Shown here: positions 42,179 through 52,252 of the stretch, piece by piece | Layout of the letters: every line of letters begins with the position of its first letter | How positions within the stretch are numbered: the stretch's first letter is position 1 | Source of the DNA: Nannochloropsis salina CCMP1776 | Lineage: Eukaryota > Sar > Eustigmatophyceae > Eustigmatales > Monodopsidaceae | NCBI GenBank assembly: GCA_004565275.1 | Contig: SDOX01000008.1 | Coordinates: forward strand, 155,327-219,326 | Direction of reading: 5' to 3' | Length of the DNA: 64,000 nt | Program-made: the position numbers and the translations under genes | The notes under the pieces: generated by a model | What the model saw: the letters and a program-made list of their open reading frames with translations, nothing else | Told to the model about the DNA's origin: nothing | Databases searched by the model: none

Positions 42179-44058
42179 ATGTTATCCTGTACACTCGCCA
42201 TATATGTGGTCTTGAGCATGGTAAGTCGAAAATTTTGGGGTTCTTGCTCTTGAATTGTGATAACCCAAGCATCTGGCACAAGTTGACGCTGCATCGTGTG
42301 CTCTTTATCGCATGCAACCCTTTTTCATGTTTTAAACCAAGCTCTCATTGCAACCTCTGAACTTTTTTGATACTTCTTGTAATCAATGAAAAAACTGAAT
42401 AGGAGGTGTTTGGCCTCATGCTCGGCGGTTCAGCCTTCGTCATCCCCCGTTGCTCGATTCGAGTTCGGCCGAGAATCGTCAGCGCAATGACAATGACGAT
42501 GGCCGAAAAAAGAGCGCGGATTAGCAAGCAATATTGCGCGTTTCGAGAACATGACGTAGGTGATGAGGAAAGAAAAGGAAAGCGAAGCATCACGCAGCCT
42601 GCCAGACTGTCATCGGAGACATCACACACACCGGATATAGCTATCACCATTATCCACCATCTTCAAAGCTATCTTCCTAAGGTGGTCATGTTGATATTGA
42701 GCGGAGGCTGGATGGGCGTCAGTGGAGGAGGACTTCTCAACGGTCCAGGACCATTATACCCGGCTCGCGCAGAAAATGAGCTAGCGCAGTATGCGAAAGA
42801 GGGGAATAAGGTCGGTGTCGATCCCAAATGTTTCGTACAAAAGTGCTCCTTGCCCACGCACGACTGTTTGAACAATCCCGATTGCCTGAAGGGCCTTTCC
42901 TGTCTGTCCAAGTGCAAGGGCGAGGGGACGTGCTCGACGGCCTGTTTTGCCAAATACGGCAACCGCGTGCTGGACGACTTTCTGCACTGCGCGGTGGAGC
43001 AGCAGGACTGCGTACACGTGCCACGGGATCGCTCTCGAGCCACCTGGACGGACCCCGACGCTGTGGGCCTGGATAAGCGGAGCTCGCCCACCTTCGAGAT
43101 CCGGTCTCTTAACGGCCGGTGGTACAAGGTCATGGGGATGGACGCGCGCTACGACTGCTTCGACTGCCAGGTGAACCACTTCACGCCCAAGCCAGGGGCG
43201 CCGAACATCATGCTTGCCGATGTCTCCTTCCGCATGCCCCGCCCCCGCGCTCCCGGCTTCTGGGAGAACCACGTGACAGAGGAGATGCTGGGGGACGGGC
43301 CTGGCGCCCGGCGATCCATGCACTCGGTCGGCCGCATGTTTGGCCTCACGTTTTGGGAGAATTGGTACGTGATCGGAGAGAATTCGCCGGAGGACGTGGG
43401 GCTGCCGGACTACAAGTTCGTTTTCTACACGGGCCACACCCTCCAAGGGAATTATGAGGGCGCCTTCGTCTACGCCCGCACGCCCGAGCTTCCCCCGGAG
43501 CTAATGCCGGCTGTCTCTCAAGTGGCGCGTGCTAACGGCCTCGACCCCTCCAAATTCTGCAAAATCCGCAACACGTGCTTCAGGCCAGACAGCTCTTCCT
43601 TCGTTGCTGCCTCATCCGTCAGGGAGTCGGCCGGAACAGCCCACAAACCTGGGGCGCCACCCTCCTCTTGGGCTGGGGTCAAAAGCTGGATCACGGCCCG
43701 CGCCCTCTGGTTGCCGGAGCAGATCTCCCAGCTGGTGACCGCCATGAATCAGGAGCTGGGCGACTGGTTTGAGGACCCCACCACTACCAGCGACTGGCTC
43801 ATCAAGCAGCAGGAGCGAATGGTCATGGTCACGGAGGAGGCTCCCACAGGCAGGGTCCAAGTCATAGCCAGTCGGCCAGGGATTGCCGCTGGCGATGCGG
43901 ACAGCAGCGCCAAGACAGCTGGTCCTGCGCCTCCTGTGAACGCCGCAACGATCACTGCGTCCACGGCTCAGTTGGAGAAAGGGCAAAGCAGCAGCACCGA
44001 TAGAGGCGGGTTTCTGCCGGCATTTATCGACATTTTGGCAGAGAAAATACCTCAATAG
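42179..44058 (+). CDS. Violaxanthin de-epoxidase-like/related protein (VDL/VDR type), plastid lumen
   Basis: Two exons: 42179-42220 (14 residues) and 42403-44058, GTAAGT...TAG, phase 0, 565 residues. The joined N-terminus MLSCTLAIYVVLSM|EVFGLM runs into GGSAFVIP, an SAF-type plastid signal-peptide end. A second hydrophobic stretch (VVMLILSGGWMGVSGG) ending in ARA fits thylakoid-lumen transfer. The mature part has the Cys-rich VDE domain (KCFVQKCSLPTHDCLNNPDC, then CLSKCKGEGTCSTACF) and the lipocalin domain (FEIRSLNGRWYKVMGM, CFDCQVNHF). VDE converts violaxanthin to zeaxanthin in strong light. The divergence from VDE suggests the VDL or VDR branch, whose members include violaxanthin-to-neoxanthin tautomerase in diatoms. 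The C-terminal part after about residue 400 is diverged and disordered. Confidence 0.85.
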
Positions 44059-44485
44059 TATTCCGCTGGCTGACCTTAGACTAGACTGGCCCATTGATGT
44101 ATAGATTGTCGTGTGGCGCGTGTCCAGTATCGCTTTGACTGTTTTTTTAAATTTCTGAAACCCTTTTTGACCCCATTGTCTATCGATTAGAGAGAATCCC
44201 CAACATCCAGCCCGGGACTCCAAATAACTGAAGAACGACAACGACCATTTGTATGTAGAAGACAACTTAAGAATTGAATGCTGCGCGACAAGTTTCATTC
44301 CGAAAAAATGAAAAGCACGCATCACGACGCCTGTGATAGTTGTGCAGATGAAGAGCGCATGTTCGGTCTTTCTTCTTTACATATGCTTTCGAGAACCGAT
44401 GACCGTCTCCTTACGGAGCCGCACTCCTCGCCTTTCACGAAACCGACCGCTACACGCGCCTGCCTGACCAGTGTCTCACCGTACA
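44059..44485. other. Convergent 3' spacer, no gene seen
   Basis: 427 bases between the VDE-like and USP14 genes. No frame of interest; 3'UTRs only. Confidence 0.4.
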
Positions 44486-46087
44486 TCATCCTTCCGCTCC
44501 CTCCTTGCCCTCTCTAGAGGGCCCCTTCTCATCTGCAACCCCTCCTGTGCCCTTGAAGCGATAGAAGCAGAGGTAGGCCATGTGCCAATCCCCACCCCCT
44601 GAAAGCTGTAGGACTTCCGCCGTCTTGCACTCGGACACGTCTTCGTCGTCAAACACCAGCCAGTCGTCCCCCTTCTGACGGACCCAACCCATGTAGTGGC
44701 CCCCGTCGGCCGTCCTTCCCTTGTGCGTCACCACGCCGAAGAGCTCGTACAAACCCTTGAAATCTATCGGCAGACCCGGCCCACAGGGAGCAGGAGGCAC
44801 TGCTTCATCTACAGAATCCGCCATGGACATGGCCAGAGCCGCCTGCAACGCGGCCTCTTCTTCCGAACTGCCGTTGCCGCTGCTCTCCTCGCCTTTGGCC
44901 TCCGGGTCGGCCCCGTCTCCACCAAGGCCGTCGCCCTTCTTCTTCGAATCCTTGCCCAGGATGTTGTCCACATCCCTTCCGCGCGTGATCATGAGTCGGT
45001 CCTGGAGTGTCTTGTTGCAGAAGTCGAACATGTCGAGGGTCTCGGGGAAGGTGACGGTCCGCAGAGACTTGCATTTCACACCGGCGTGGTCCTGACTGTC
45101 TGGGGTCGCCTTCCAGAAAAACCTCATGAATTGGACACAGAGATAGCGCGGCAGACGAGCTATGCGGGTGGTCTTATTCCAGACCGCGTCGCGCCCCAGA
45201 ACCTCGCTCTGCTTCTCAATCGTCCCCTCCAAGGCCAACTTCACCCCCTCATGCAGATAGTTGATCTTCACGTCGCTGCCAGCACCGCCCTGGATGTTGC
45301 AGACCAGCTTCCGTACGTGATCTCTCTTCACGACCGGTTTCTCGGCCTCCGACTCGGCACAGGATAACGTGTCCTCCACTTCCATCCCAAACAAGGCGTC
45401 GACGAAATTCCCGGCGTCCTCCAGAGAGGGGAGCCCGTACGCGTCGCGCAGGTTGGCCGCGAGCGACGTCAAAAGCTCGTTCATAAATTCGTCGGCATCT
45501 TGCTGCATGAAGTGACCGCGAGACTGCTGGGCGAACTGAGGGAACTGCTGGCGCAGCAACATGACGAATTGCATAGGGGGCACAGGTTCCGTGTTGCCAT
45601 CGAGTAGATTGAACGTGTCCTTAAGGGCATTCGTCAAAAATGGTTGCTCGTTGGCGCCTGTCCCAGTGTACCTGTTCAAAGCCTGTCGAAGCTCTGGTAC
45701 GTACCGGAGACATTGTAACGTCGAATTGAGGTAGCAGGTGTTGCCTAGATTGCGCAGTCCCGCAGGAAGAATGGCGCCCGTCTTGGCCTGATCCGCCTGT
45801 GCCATGTCTTCGACAAAAACCACCTTCTCTACTGGCTCCTTGACCACATCTGCCGTTCCTATGAGTGTCACCGCCGCACCATCCTTGATTGAAAGCTTTG
45901 ACAAGTCGTCGTCATCCTTGAGAGCCAGCTTCCACGCTCCCTTACACATCAGTTTTTGCCGCGGTACTGGAACCCCCGTTAGCTCGTAGACATGCTGTTT
46001 GAAAGTCAGCGCAGTTCCCGTTGTGTCAAGCGGAACTTCAGAGAAAGTCTGCTTATTCCACTTGATTTGCACCTTCGTGGGTGCCAT
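44486..46087 (-). CDS. USP14: Proteasome-associated deubiquitinase USP14/Ubp6
   Basis: 533 residues, single exon. A ubiquitin-like domain fills about residues 4-76 (VQIKWNKQTFSEVPLDTTG, QKLMCKGAWK), which docks on the proteasome base. The USP domain starts at about 104: GLRNLGNTCYLNSTLQCLRY with nucleophile Cys118, FMQQDADEFMNEL, and a His box VVTHKGRTADGGHYMGWVRQ near residue 470, followed by WLVFDDEDVSE with the third catalytic Asp. USP14/Ubp6 trims ubiquitin chains on proteasome-bound substrates. An acidic/Ser-rich insert of about 50 residues (around 385-425) lies before the His box. Length and order are normal for the family. Confidence 0.95.
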   Translation of the reverse strand: MAPTKVQIKWNKQTFSEVPLDTTGTALTFKQHVYELTGVPVPRQKLMCKGAWKLALKDDDDLSKLSIKDGAAVTLIGTADVVKEPVEKVVFVEDMAQADQAKTGAILPAGLRNLGNTCYLNSTLQCLRYVPELRQALNRYTGTGANEQPFLTNALKDTFNLLDGNTEPVPPMQFVMLLRQQFPQFAQQSRGHFMQQDADEFMNELLTSLAANLRDAYGLPSLEDAGNFVDALFGMEVEDTLSCAESEAEKPVVKRDHVRKLVCNIQGGAGSDVKINYLHEGVKLALEGTIEKQSEVLGRDAVWNKTTRIARLPRYLCVQFMRFFWKATPDSQDHAGVKCKSLRTVTFPETLDMFDFCNKTLQDRLMITRGRDVDNILGKDSKKKGDGLGGDGADPEAKGEESSGNGSSEEEAALQAALAMSMADSVDEAVPPAPCGPGLPIDFKGLYELFGVVTHKGRTADGGHYMGWVRQKGDDWLVFDDEDVSECKTAEVLQLSGGGDWHMAYLCFYRFKGTGGVADEKGPSREGKEGAEG

Positions 46088-46744
46088 TCTCTCACCGAGG
46101 CGCCTGAAGATGTCATCAGTTTTCCGTCAGTAGACACCCATGGAGACATCACAAGCGAATCAAAAAGTGAGCGGCTGACACCATGGTGCAGGAACGATCC
46201 TGCTACGGGTTTGGCGACCCCAAGAAGACGTGTGGGTGCGCATCAAATGCATTTTGCTGGCTTCACACCAGCTCTCGGGAGCGCGAAGAATTCCAGGAAG
46301 CCCCGGGAAACCGGTCTAGGCATCGCCTCCTCCAGGTCGGCGAGATGGCTGTAAAGGCAGCACACGCAGCGATGCAAGCAAAAAAAATGTACGCGCTTCT
46401 CGGTTCTCATTTTAATTCTATGATTGACATTAAGCCCTAATAACCCTGAAAACGACTGCAATCCTCTTCCTCGGCATCCTCCGAGGCTAGAGGAGGGAGC
46501 CACGCTCGGGCTTTGTGATAGCTGATGCAATCGGTTCTCGCTTTAAGCAGAAAACTCACATTTTTCTGGTGCCTATTCGCTTACGGCGCGCCACTCATCG
46601 CATCATTTCGTAATAAAACATCTTTCATGCCTCATGAAGGAGGCGCACACTCAGAATTTGCGACAAACCTCGAGATGCTACCTCCCACAAGACGACCACG
46701 AAAAAATCAGGAGTTTACACTGAGAGAAAAAAATCATTTCGCTC
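46088..46744. promoter_or_regulatory. Intergenic region upstream of USP14
   Basis: 657 bases between the USP14 start and the calreticulin 3' end, both on the minus strand. It contains the USP14 promoter. A plus-strand 85-residue Cys-rich frame (46183-46440, KKTCGCASNAFCWLH) lies here; it has no known relatives that I recognise. Confidence 0.4.
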
Positions 46745-48052
46745 TTAGAGCTCCATGGTAAAGGAGTTCTCGTCCTCCTCTTCCTCCTCATCCTCCCAGT
46801 CCTCATCATCCTCGTCCTCGTCCTCGGTGATTTCCATGTCGGAGACAGAGAATGGGCTGTCCCCCTCTTCGAAGGGTTCCCCGTTCTCCTCCGCCTTCTT
46901 CTTCATCTCCTCACGCTCCGCCTTCTCCTTCTCCACTCGTTCTTCTTCAGCCTTCTCAAACATGGCCTTCTCGCCCTCCTGCTTCTTCCAGAAGGTCTCC
47001 TTGGCGTATTCGGTGGCCTCCTCCAGCGAATCTGTCAGGATGATGTCGTCGAACATGGTGCCCGATTTCACCTGCCAAAGCTCGAAGCCGACGGCCGTCA
47101 CCTCCGTGGCACGGGCGTGCAGCTTGGGGTCGGGCGAGTATTCGGGGTTAGGAATGTGCGGGTGTTCCCATGCGCCCTTGAAGTCCGGGTTGGGGATCAT
47201 CTTGGGGGACCAGGGGCCCTTGTAGTCGGGATTGTCCACCATGGGGGCCTCCCAGACGCCGTCCTCCTCCTCGTCCCAGTCCTCGGGCTGGACGGCCTCC
47301 GAATCGGGCAGTGTGGCAGGAATGTCGTCGTACCCCTCCGGCTTGACGTCCGCCGGATCCGCCATCATCTCCTCGTCCACCCAGTCCGCCGGCTTGCTCT
47401 GCTCAGGGTCGGGGATGGTCTTGGGGGGCCGGAAGTCCCAGGACTCCTCCAGGGGGCCCTCACGCACGGACTCGCCGTCGATCAAGACATTGAAGGAGTT
47501 GTTGGCGGCCATGATGTGCAGGGTGTACAGGTGGCTGAGTTGGTCCGTACGGGTGGGCACGTCCGTCTTGATCAGGAGGTTCTTCTCCTCGCCCTTCGCC
47601 TCGGGGTAGTTGAAAATCACATGCGTGCGCTTGGTGGATCCGCACACGTCGGGCCCAAACATGATCTGGTAAGGGGTGTCGCCCCCGAAGGAAGCCTGGT
47701 CGAGCTCAGGTCCCAGCAATTTGATGTAGGCGCCTCCGCAGTCCAAACGCTGCTCGTGCTTCACCACGTACTGCAAGACCAGGTCCTTGCCTTCATTCGA
47801 GAAGGGTTTGGCAAGCTTGGCGGACAGCCCGTAGAAGCGGGCGTCCTGGGAGGTTTTGATGCCCTTGTCCGCGGCGTCTCCGAACCACTCTCCTGCAGTG
47901 TGGGCCCATTCACCAATCTCCTCAGCCGCCTTCCACTTGCTTGGCACCACCCACCGGCTCTCCCATTTTTCGTCGAAATTCTCCTTGAAATACACCGTTG
48001 CAGAGGTCGAAGCTGTCAGTAGGCCTACGGCAAGCAATCCACGACCAATCAT
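46745..48052 (-). CDS. CRT: Calreticulin-family lectin chaperone; no KDEL-type tail
   Basis: 435 residues. Calreticulin binds Ca2+ and monoglucosylated glycoproteins in the ER lumen. The signal peptide is MIGRGLLAVGLLTASTSATV, followed by YFKENFDEKWESRW. The lectin domain has the KHEQRLDCGGAYIKLL and FGPDVCGSTKRTHVIFNY blocks with the conserved Cys pair. The P-domain shows type-1 repeats (IPDPEQSKPADW, PEGYDDIPATLPDSE, VQPEDWDEEEDGVWEAP) and type-2 repeats (GPWSPKMIPNPDFKGAWE). The C-domain is strongly acidic. The protein ends in FTMEL, not K/HDEL, and there is no C-terminal membrane helix as in calnexin. The Met at 48052 was chosen because it heads the signal peptide; an in-frame upstream Met at 48190 would disrupt it. 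Confidence 0.93.
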   Translation of the reverse strand: MIGRGLLAVGLLTASTSATVYFKENFDEKWESRWVVPSKWKAAEEIGEWAHTAGEWFGDAADKGIKTSQDARFYGLSAKLAKPFSNEGKDLVLQYVVKHEQRLDCGGAYIKLLGPELDQASFGGDTPYQIMFGPDVCGSTKRTHVIFNYPEAKGEEKNLLIKTDVPTRTDQLSHLYTLHIMAANNSFNVLIDGESVREGPLEESWDFRPPKTIPDPEQSKPADWVDEEMMADPADVKPEGYDDIPATLPDSEAVQPEDWDEEEDGVWEAPMVDNPDYKGPWSPKMIPNPDFKGAWEHPHIPNPEYSPDPKLHARATEVTAVGFELWQVKSGTMFDDIILTDSLEEATEYAKETFWKKQEGEKAMFEKAEEERVEKEKAEREEMKKKAEENGEPFEEGDSPFSVSDMEITEDEDEDDEDWEDEEEEEDENSFTMEL

Positions 48053-49155
48053 TTTTGCTTGCGAACCGAAAAACAGATAAAGAAGATGCCTGTGCGAATG
48101 GTTCGAGAGAAACAGGGGTATGAGGGCTCCTTGGGCAAGAGGACAACAAAGAGGGCGTGAACGACCTGACGCCAGCACAGGCAGACGCACTTTAAGATAG
48201 GATAAAGGCTAAGTATTCAATTGCTGTGAATCGGTTCTTACTTGTATGCTAGCGTGGATCAAGATCTATTAAAACGAATGCAGAGGAGCATGGTAATTTC
48301 AAAAATGGTTGCTGCCCCTTGGGGCGGCGCACGCTTCACAGACTTTTTGACAGAGCAGCGCGGACAAGTAGATGGTTTGTTTATTGAAGAACACTTGTAG
48401 CACGACACAGAGGATCCCGGACTTCGCCTCACGGTGTTGGCAGGGAAAACGTCGAATGTACTGTCGACGAAGTAACCCATGTCAGAGAAAGAACTAGAGT
48501 CTCGACTTCGACAGCGATCGGCGAGACGGCATGATCGAAAAAGAAAAGAGCTGCCATCAAGGGCGTGTGTCAAGGAGACCAACGGCAGAGAAAGGTCATA
48601 GCAAGGTGGTGTTAAATTTACCTCGGGCGAACGTGGTCAAGCATGAACGTTTTGTCTGAAGACAGAGGTCGAGAGCGAAGGAAAGGGAGGGTCCTCGAGC
48701 CAAGAGGCCGCCTCTGATTGGTCCGTTTGCCCCGTTCTCTGGGTGGCTCTCCTCGCTCGCCCTCGGCCCATATCGGCTTCGTTTCGGCGAGCACCCGGAA
48801 CCGACGCCATGGAGCGGGGCGGAGTGAGGCTGGCCGAGCGCTTGCCCGTGCACAGCAGGAGCTCAGGACGCCTGAACAAGCGCTGTCGATATATCGACAG
48901 TGCCCACACGACCAATGCACAGTCGCTTTTGATAGGTGAGACGGAAATCACATCATGTTGTAACCTCCTACCTTTTGCTCATGATAGTCCACCTGACGAT
49001 GTTCTGCAGGCATCAACTGCAATAGCATTTCGACCATTGCAGCCATTGAAACCGGTAACGGCTTGACAAGCCGAGAGGTAGAAACGAAGAAAAGCTCGCG
49101 GAGGTTCGCGCCTCTGTGTGTCGGCTATTTCGCCTTCGCAATTTTCTTTCTTACA
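48053..49155. promoter_or_regulatory. Divergent region calreticulin / macro-domain gene, with possible 5' exons
   Basis: 1.1 kb between divergent genes. It may include a 5' exon of the macro gene at 48809-48935 and the start of exon 2 at 49010. That exon ends in a good donor (GATAG|GTGAGA), and the next acceptor CTGCAG at 49007-49009 fits in phase to give an unbroken frame into the macro domain. A perfect palindrome (48883-48900) lies inside that exon. Minus-strand frames at 48259-48582 look spurious. Confidence 0.4.
48883..48900. repeat. Perfect 18-base palindrome CTGTCGATATATCGACAG
   Basis: The two halves are exact inverted complements. It could be a DNA-binding site upstream of the macro gene, but it also lies in a possible coding exon (CRYIDS), so chance is plausible. 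Confidence 0.6.
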
Positions 49156-50022
49156 ATGGCGGATTGCGGAGGCAAGGCCGCATCATCTATTCTAAGACGG
49201 AGTTTCCCTCTGAGCAATCGGATGAGCCTCCAGATAAGCGTCGGAGATCTGACAAAGTGCTCCGTAGACGCAATCGTAAATGCGGCGAACGAACGCATGT
49301 TGGGTGGCGGTGGAGTGGACGGGGCTGTGCACAGAGCCGCAGGGCCCCAATTGTACGAGGCATGTAGAGCTGTCCCAGAGGTACGCCCAGGTGTGAGGTG
49401 CCCTACAGGGGAGGCCCGCATAACGCCAGGATTCAAATTGCCTGCCCGGTATGTTGTGCATACTGTCGGACCAATATATAAAAATGACAATGAGTCTGCG
49501 GCATTGCTCCGCGCCAGCCACCTAAATTCTCTTGATCTGGTTGTGAAACAAGGGCTGACGTCGGTGGCATTTCCGGCCGTTTCATGCGGTATCTATGGAT
49601 ATCCTGTCAGCAGAGCTTCACACATAGCTGTCAAATCTTGTATCGATTTTGGCGACGAACAGGTGAGAGGAAGGAGGTTGAGAGAGGGCGGACCCTGCTG
49701 TCGGTTGGTCAATGGGTAGGACCTGTCATGAAGCACCATCTTTTCGCTTTATCCGTCTCATGAGCCTGACCGATCCTTCTCCTCAATCCAGGGTTTGAAC
49801 TCACCGTTACGAAACATTGAATTTGTCCTCTTCTCTCAAGACATATACAACGCCTGGGTCGCAGCCGCTGAGGATCTTATCCGTCGTTCCACGCGTACTT
49901 CAGCCGAAAGTGAATCTCGAGGCCGCGAGACGTCGACTTCATCTGGCTCGGCGAGTTCTGAAGTCGATTTCGACCCGCGGACTCGCGGCGAAAAAGAAAA
50001 ATGCGAGAACGCCGACATCTGA
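49156..50022 (+). CDS. Macro-domain protein (ADP-ribosyl hydrolase, MacroD type)
   Basis: Exons 49156-49662 and 49792-50022, GTGAGA...CCAG, phase 0, 245 residues. The macro domain is complete: [40 protein letters not shown] (ligand loop of MacroD-type mono-ADP-ribose or O-acetyl-ADP-ribose hydrolases), [35 protein letters not shown], and after the intron [20 protein letters not shown]. It removes ADP-ribose from proteins or hydrolyses O-acetyl-ADP-ribose. A Ser/Arg-rich tail follows. The start could lie further upstream: a phase-consistent exon at 48809-48935 plus 49010-49155 would add about 90 residues, including a hydrophobic stretch ([15 protein letters not shown]). Confidence 0.9.
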
Positions 50023-50645
50023 GACAACTTGTATATCCACAAATGTCTGCCGGCTTGGTTTGAGGCAATAAGTGCGACAAACAGCTCTTCCGTGGTCCAA
50101 CATGTGTTTGAAAGAGCACGTCGTATCATGCAAATTATAAGAAAGAAAAAAAAATTCAAAAATTGTGGAATGCCAGGGTTGTGAAATCCGAGTATGCGGA
50201 CATGTCCGAGAAAAAACATGGGGAGGAAAGAATGCTACGAAGAAGCGAAATGAGTAGATGTTCACGGGATATAAGGATAGAAAATAGCTCAAGACTGTGA
50301 GCGCGAATTGTCACATTTTAAGAGGTACCAGGTCTTCGGAATCATCGTGAGATGGCATGCTCTGGAAAAGCATGAAGCACTCAGACCTTACCTATGCTAG
50401 AGGCCGTAATAATTGGCAGAGCTTATTTGGTTCTTCTGTCGTTTGTGTCATAATCGTCAAGGATGCCATGACGCCCCTCCTTATCCCAAAACTGCGCGTG
50501 TCCATCCTCAGCTCCAGGACGTCTACGCCCTCGTGGCCCAGCCCTCTCGGACTATCGCGTCCATCACAGAATATGCAGAACCCCCTGAAACCCTACACCT
50601 AAGCCCTGCTTTTACGACATTCGCCCCGTCGACCCCCATCGCCCC
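50023..50645. other. Convergent intergenic region, no gene seen
   Basis: 623 bases between the 3' ends of the macro and eS8 genes. AT-rich around 50100-50300. Short frames only, none recognisable. Confidence 0.4.
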
Positions 50646-51287
50646 TTACTTTTGACCCTTCTTCTTCTTGGCCAACTGCTTCTGATAGAACTCCAACTCT
50701 TTTCCTTCCAGAATGTAACCATCCGCGCGCCCACTCTGACCCGGGCGAGAAGAAATAGAAGCGAGCAAGCGGCCCGACGCAAATTGCTCCTCCAAGTGCG
50801 ACTCTAACTCTCCTTTGCGCTTGGCAAGCTTGCGAAGCACATGGCTGGACTTCTTCTCGGGCTCCGCCTCCGATTTTGCTGTTGCGGCCGCCGCCTTCTT
50901 TTTCTTACTGCCCACCTCCTGACCGTAGTGCTGCTCAAAGTATTGTCGGAAAGGCGCGGCATCGATTTGCACGATAGCACTTTTAACCAGGGTCTTGGTG
51001 CGGACCAATTCGTTGTTCGAGGCGTTGTAGACCACGTCCAAAATACGTGTCTTCTTCGCCACCGTCTCAGAGCGCCAGGCAAAGTTGCCCGTTTCCAGGC
51101 GGAGCGCACGGAATTTAAGATTCCCGCCCCGTCCTCTCACAACATGTACGCGCTTCTCCCCATGTCCCAGCACCAATTTCGTCATTGCCGCCGGGCGACC
51201 CATCTCAAACTTCCGCTTCTTACGGTATGAGGGCCGCTTTCCACCCGTGTGGCGGCGCTTGTGGCGAGAGTCACGAGAAATACCCAT
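50646..51287 (-). CDS. RPS8: 40S ribosomal protein eS8
   Basis: 213 residues in one exon. The N-terminus [20 protein letters not shown] and the following [15 protein letters not shown] are the eS8 signature, and [19 protein letters not shown] and [16 protein letters not shown] continue it. It is a structural protein of the small cytosolic subunit. A Lys/Ala-rich insert ([20 protein letters not shown]) near residues 125-145 is typical for eukaryotic members. The C-terminal part [20 protein letters not shown] matches the end of the family. Confidence 0.97.
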   Translation of the reverse strand: MGISRDSRHKRRHTGGKRPSYRKKRKFEMGRPAAMTKLVLGHGEKRVHVVRGRGGNLKFRALRLETGNFAWRSETVAKKTRILDVVYNASNNELVRTKTLVKSAIVQIDAAPFRQYFEQHYGQEVGSKKKKAAAATAKSEAEPEKKSSHVLRKLAKRKGELESHLEEQFASGRLLASISSRPGQSGRADGYILEGKELEFYQKQLAKKKKGQK

Positions 51288-52252
51288 AACTATTTGTCAA
51301 GAGGGAGCGGAGCAAAGAGCTTTGGTTAGCACAAGAATTGATGGTTGGTTGGATGTAAACAGGAGGGAGGCATCAGTCGAAGCGGGGAGGTGGGCGCACG
51401 GTGCACCACTACGCTGGGGGACTAAAAAAGAGCATTAACAGACCACTGTGGTACATTACTTCATAACGCATTCATTTCATAGCATGGTTCATTTGTACGC
51501 AAATCGTGGCTATGCGAATATAACGCGTCGCCTTCTCTCTCCTTCTGCAATGCTGGCCCGGGTGTCGCCGTCTCTCAGCCATCCGCCGCCGTCACAAGGC
51601 ATGCCGAGCATGAAGGTCAGTGCGATGCGCAGACCAAGGCCCACACGCCGAGATGGGCACGCCAGGCGACAAGCCGGGCGTGCGATGGAGTCCGAGAAAG
51701 ACAGGCCTTGCAGCCGGGGGAAAAGAGGACGATCGAGGGCCATCGAAGGCGGGCGAGACAGGTGGAGGGCTCGACCTGGGCGAGGATGACCGGTCCGGCG
51801 CCACATGCCTCTCTCCGGCCCGAGGAGGATCGATGTTATCTATGCCGATAATTCCCCGCTTTCATGACTTAACAGGGTTTGGCACCGCTGTGAAGATTCT
51901 AAGACCAGATGCATTGAACCAAGAGATGGTGGTCGGTACAAGCTCAAATTTCTTCACTCAAATTTTCACATGAAAGCTATTGTGAAGACAGCTGTACTAA
52001 TTTGTTGATGACGAAGACTGGCATGTAAGTAGCGTAGACAGGACTTAGATGTTCCCATTTTTGTCCCTTCTATCTTAATTTTCCTCAGTGCTGATGGAGC
52101 ATAGGAGAAAAAGGCGTTATGCTTCATGGAACCTGAAAACATACTAACGATTTTAACCTCCCCACATCCTCACTGCAACCTTTTCACATTCTTTTGAATC
52201 CCTTGAAGAATCAAAGCGAAGTGAAACGATTTGAGTGATACCAATAGAGTAG
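51288..52252. promoter_or_regulatory. Divergent intergenic region eS8 / PHD protein
   Basis: 965 bases between divergent starts. GC-rich at 51540-51830, AT-rich nearer the PHD gene. Frames on both strands in the GC-rich part mirror each other and look like composition effects. It holds both promoters, including the strong ribosomal-protein one. Confidence 0.4.

Noticed and set aside
46183-46440. 85-residue Cys-rich plus-strand frame
   Set aside because: A few Cys residues only; no signal peptide or family match, so not called as a gene.
47117-48022. 301-residue plus-strand frame opposite calreticulin
   Set aside because: Antisense shadow of a strongly conserved calreticulin gene.
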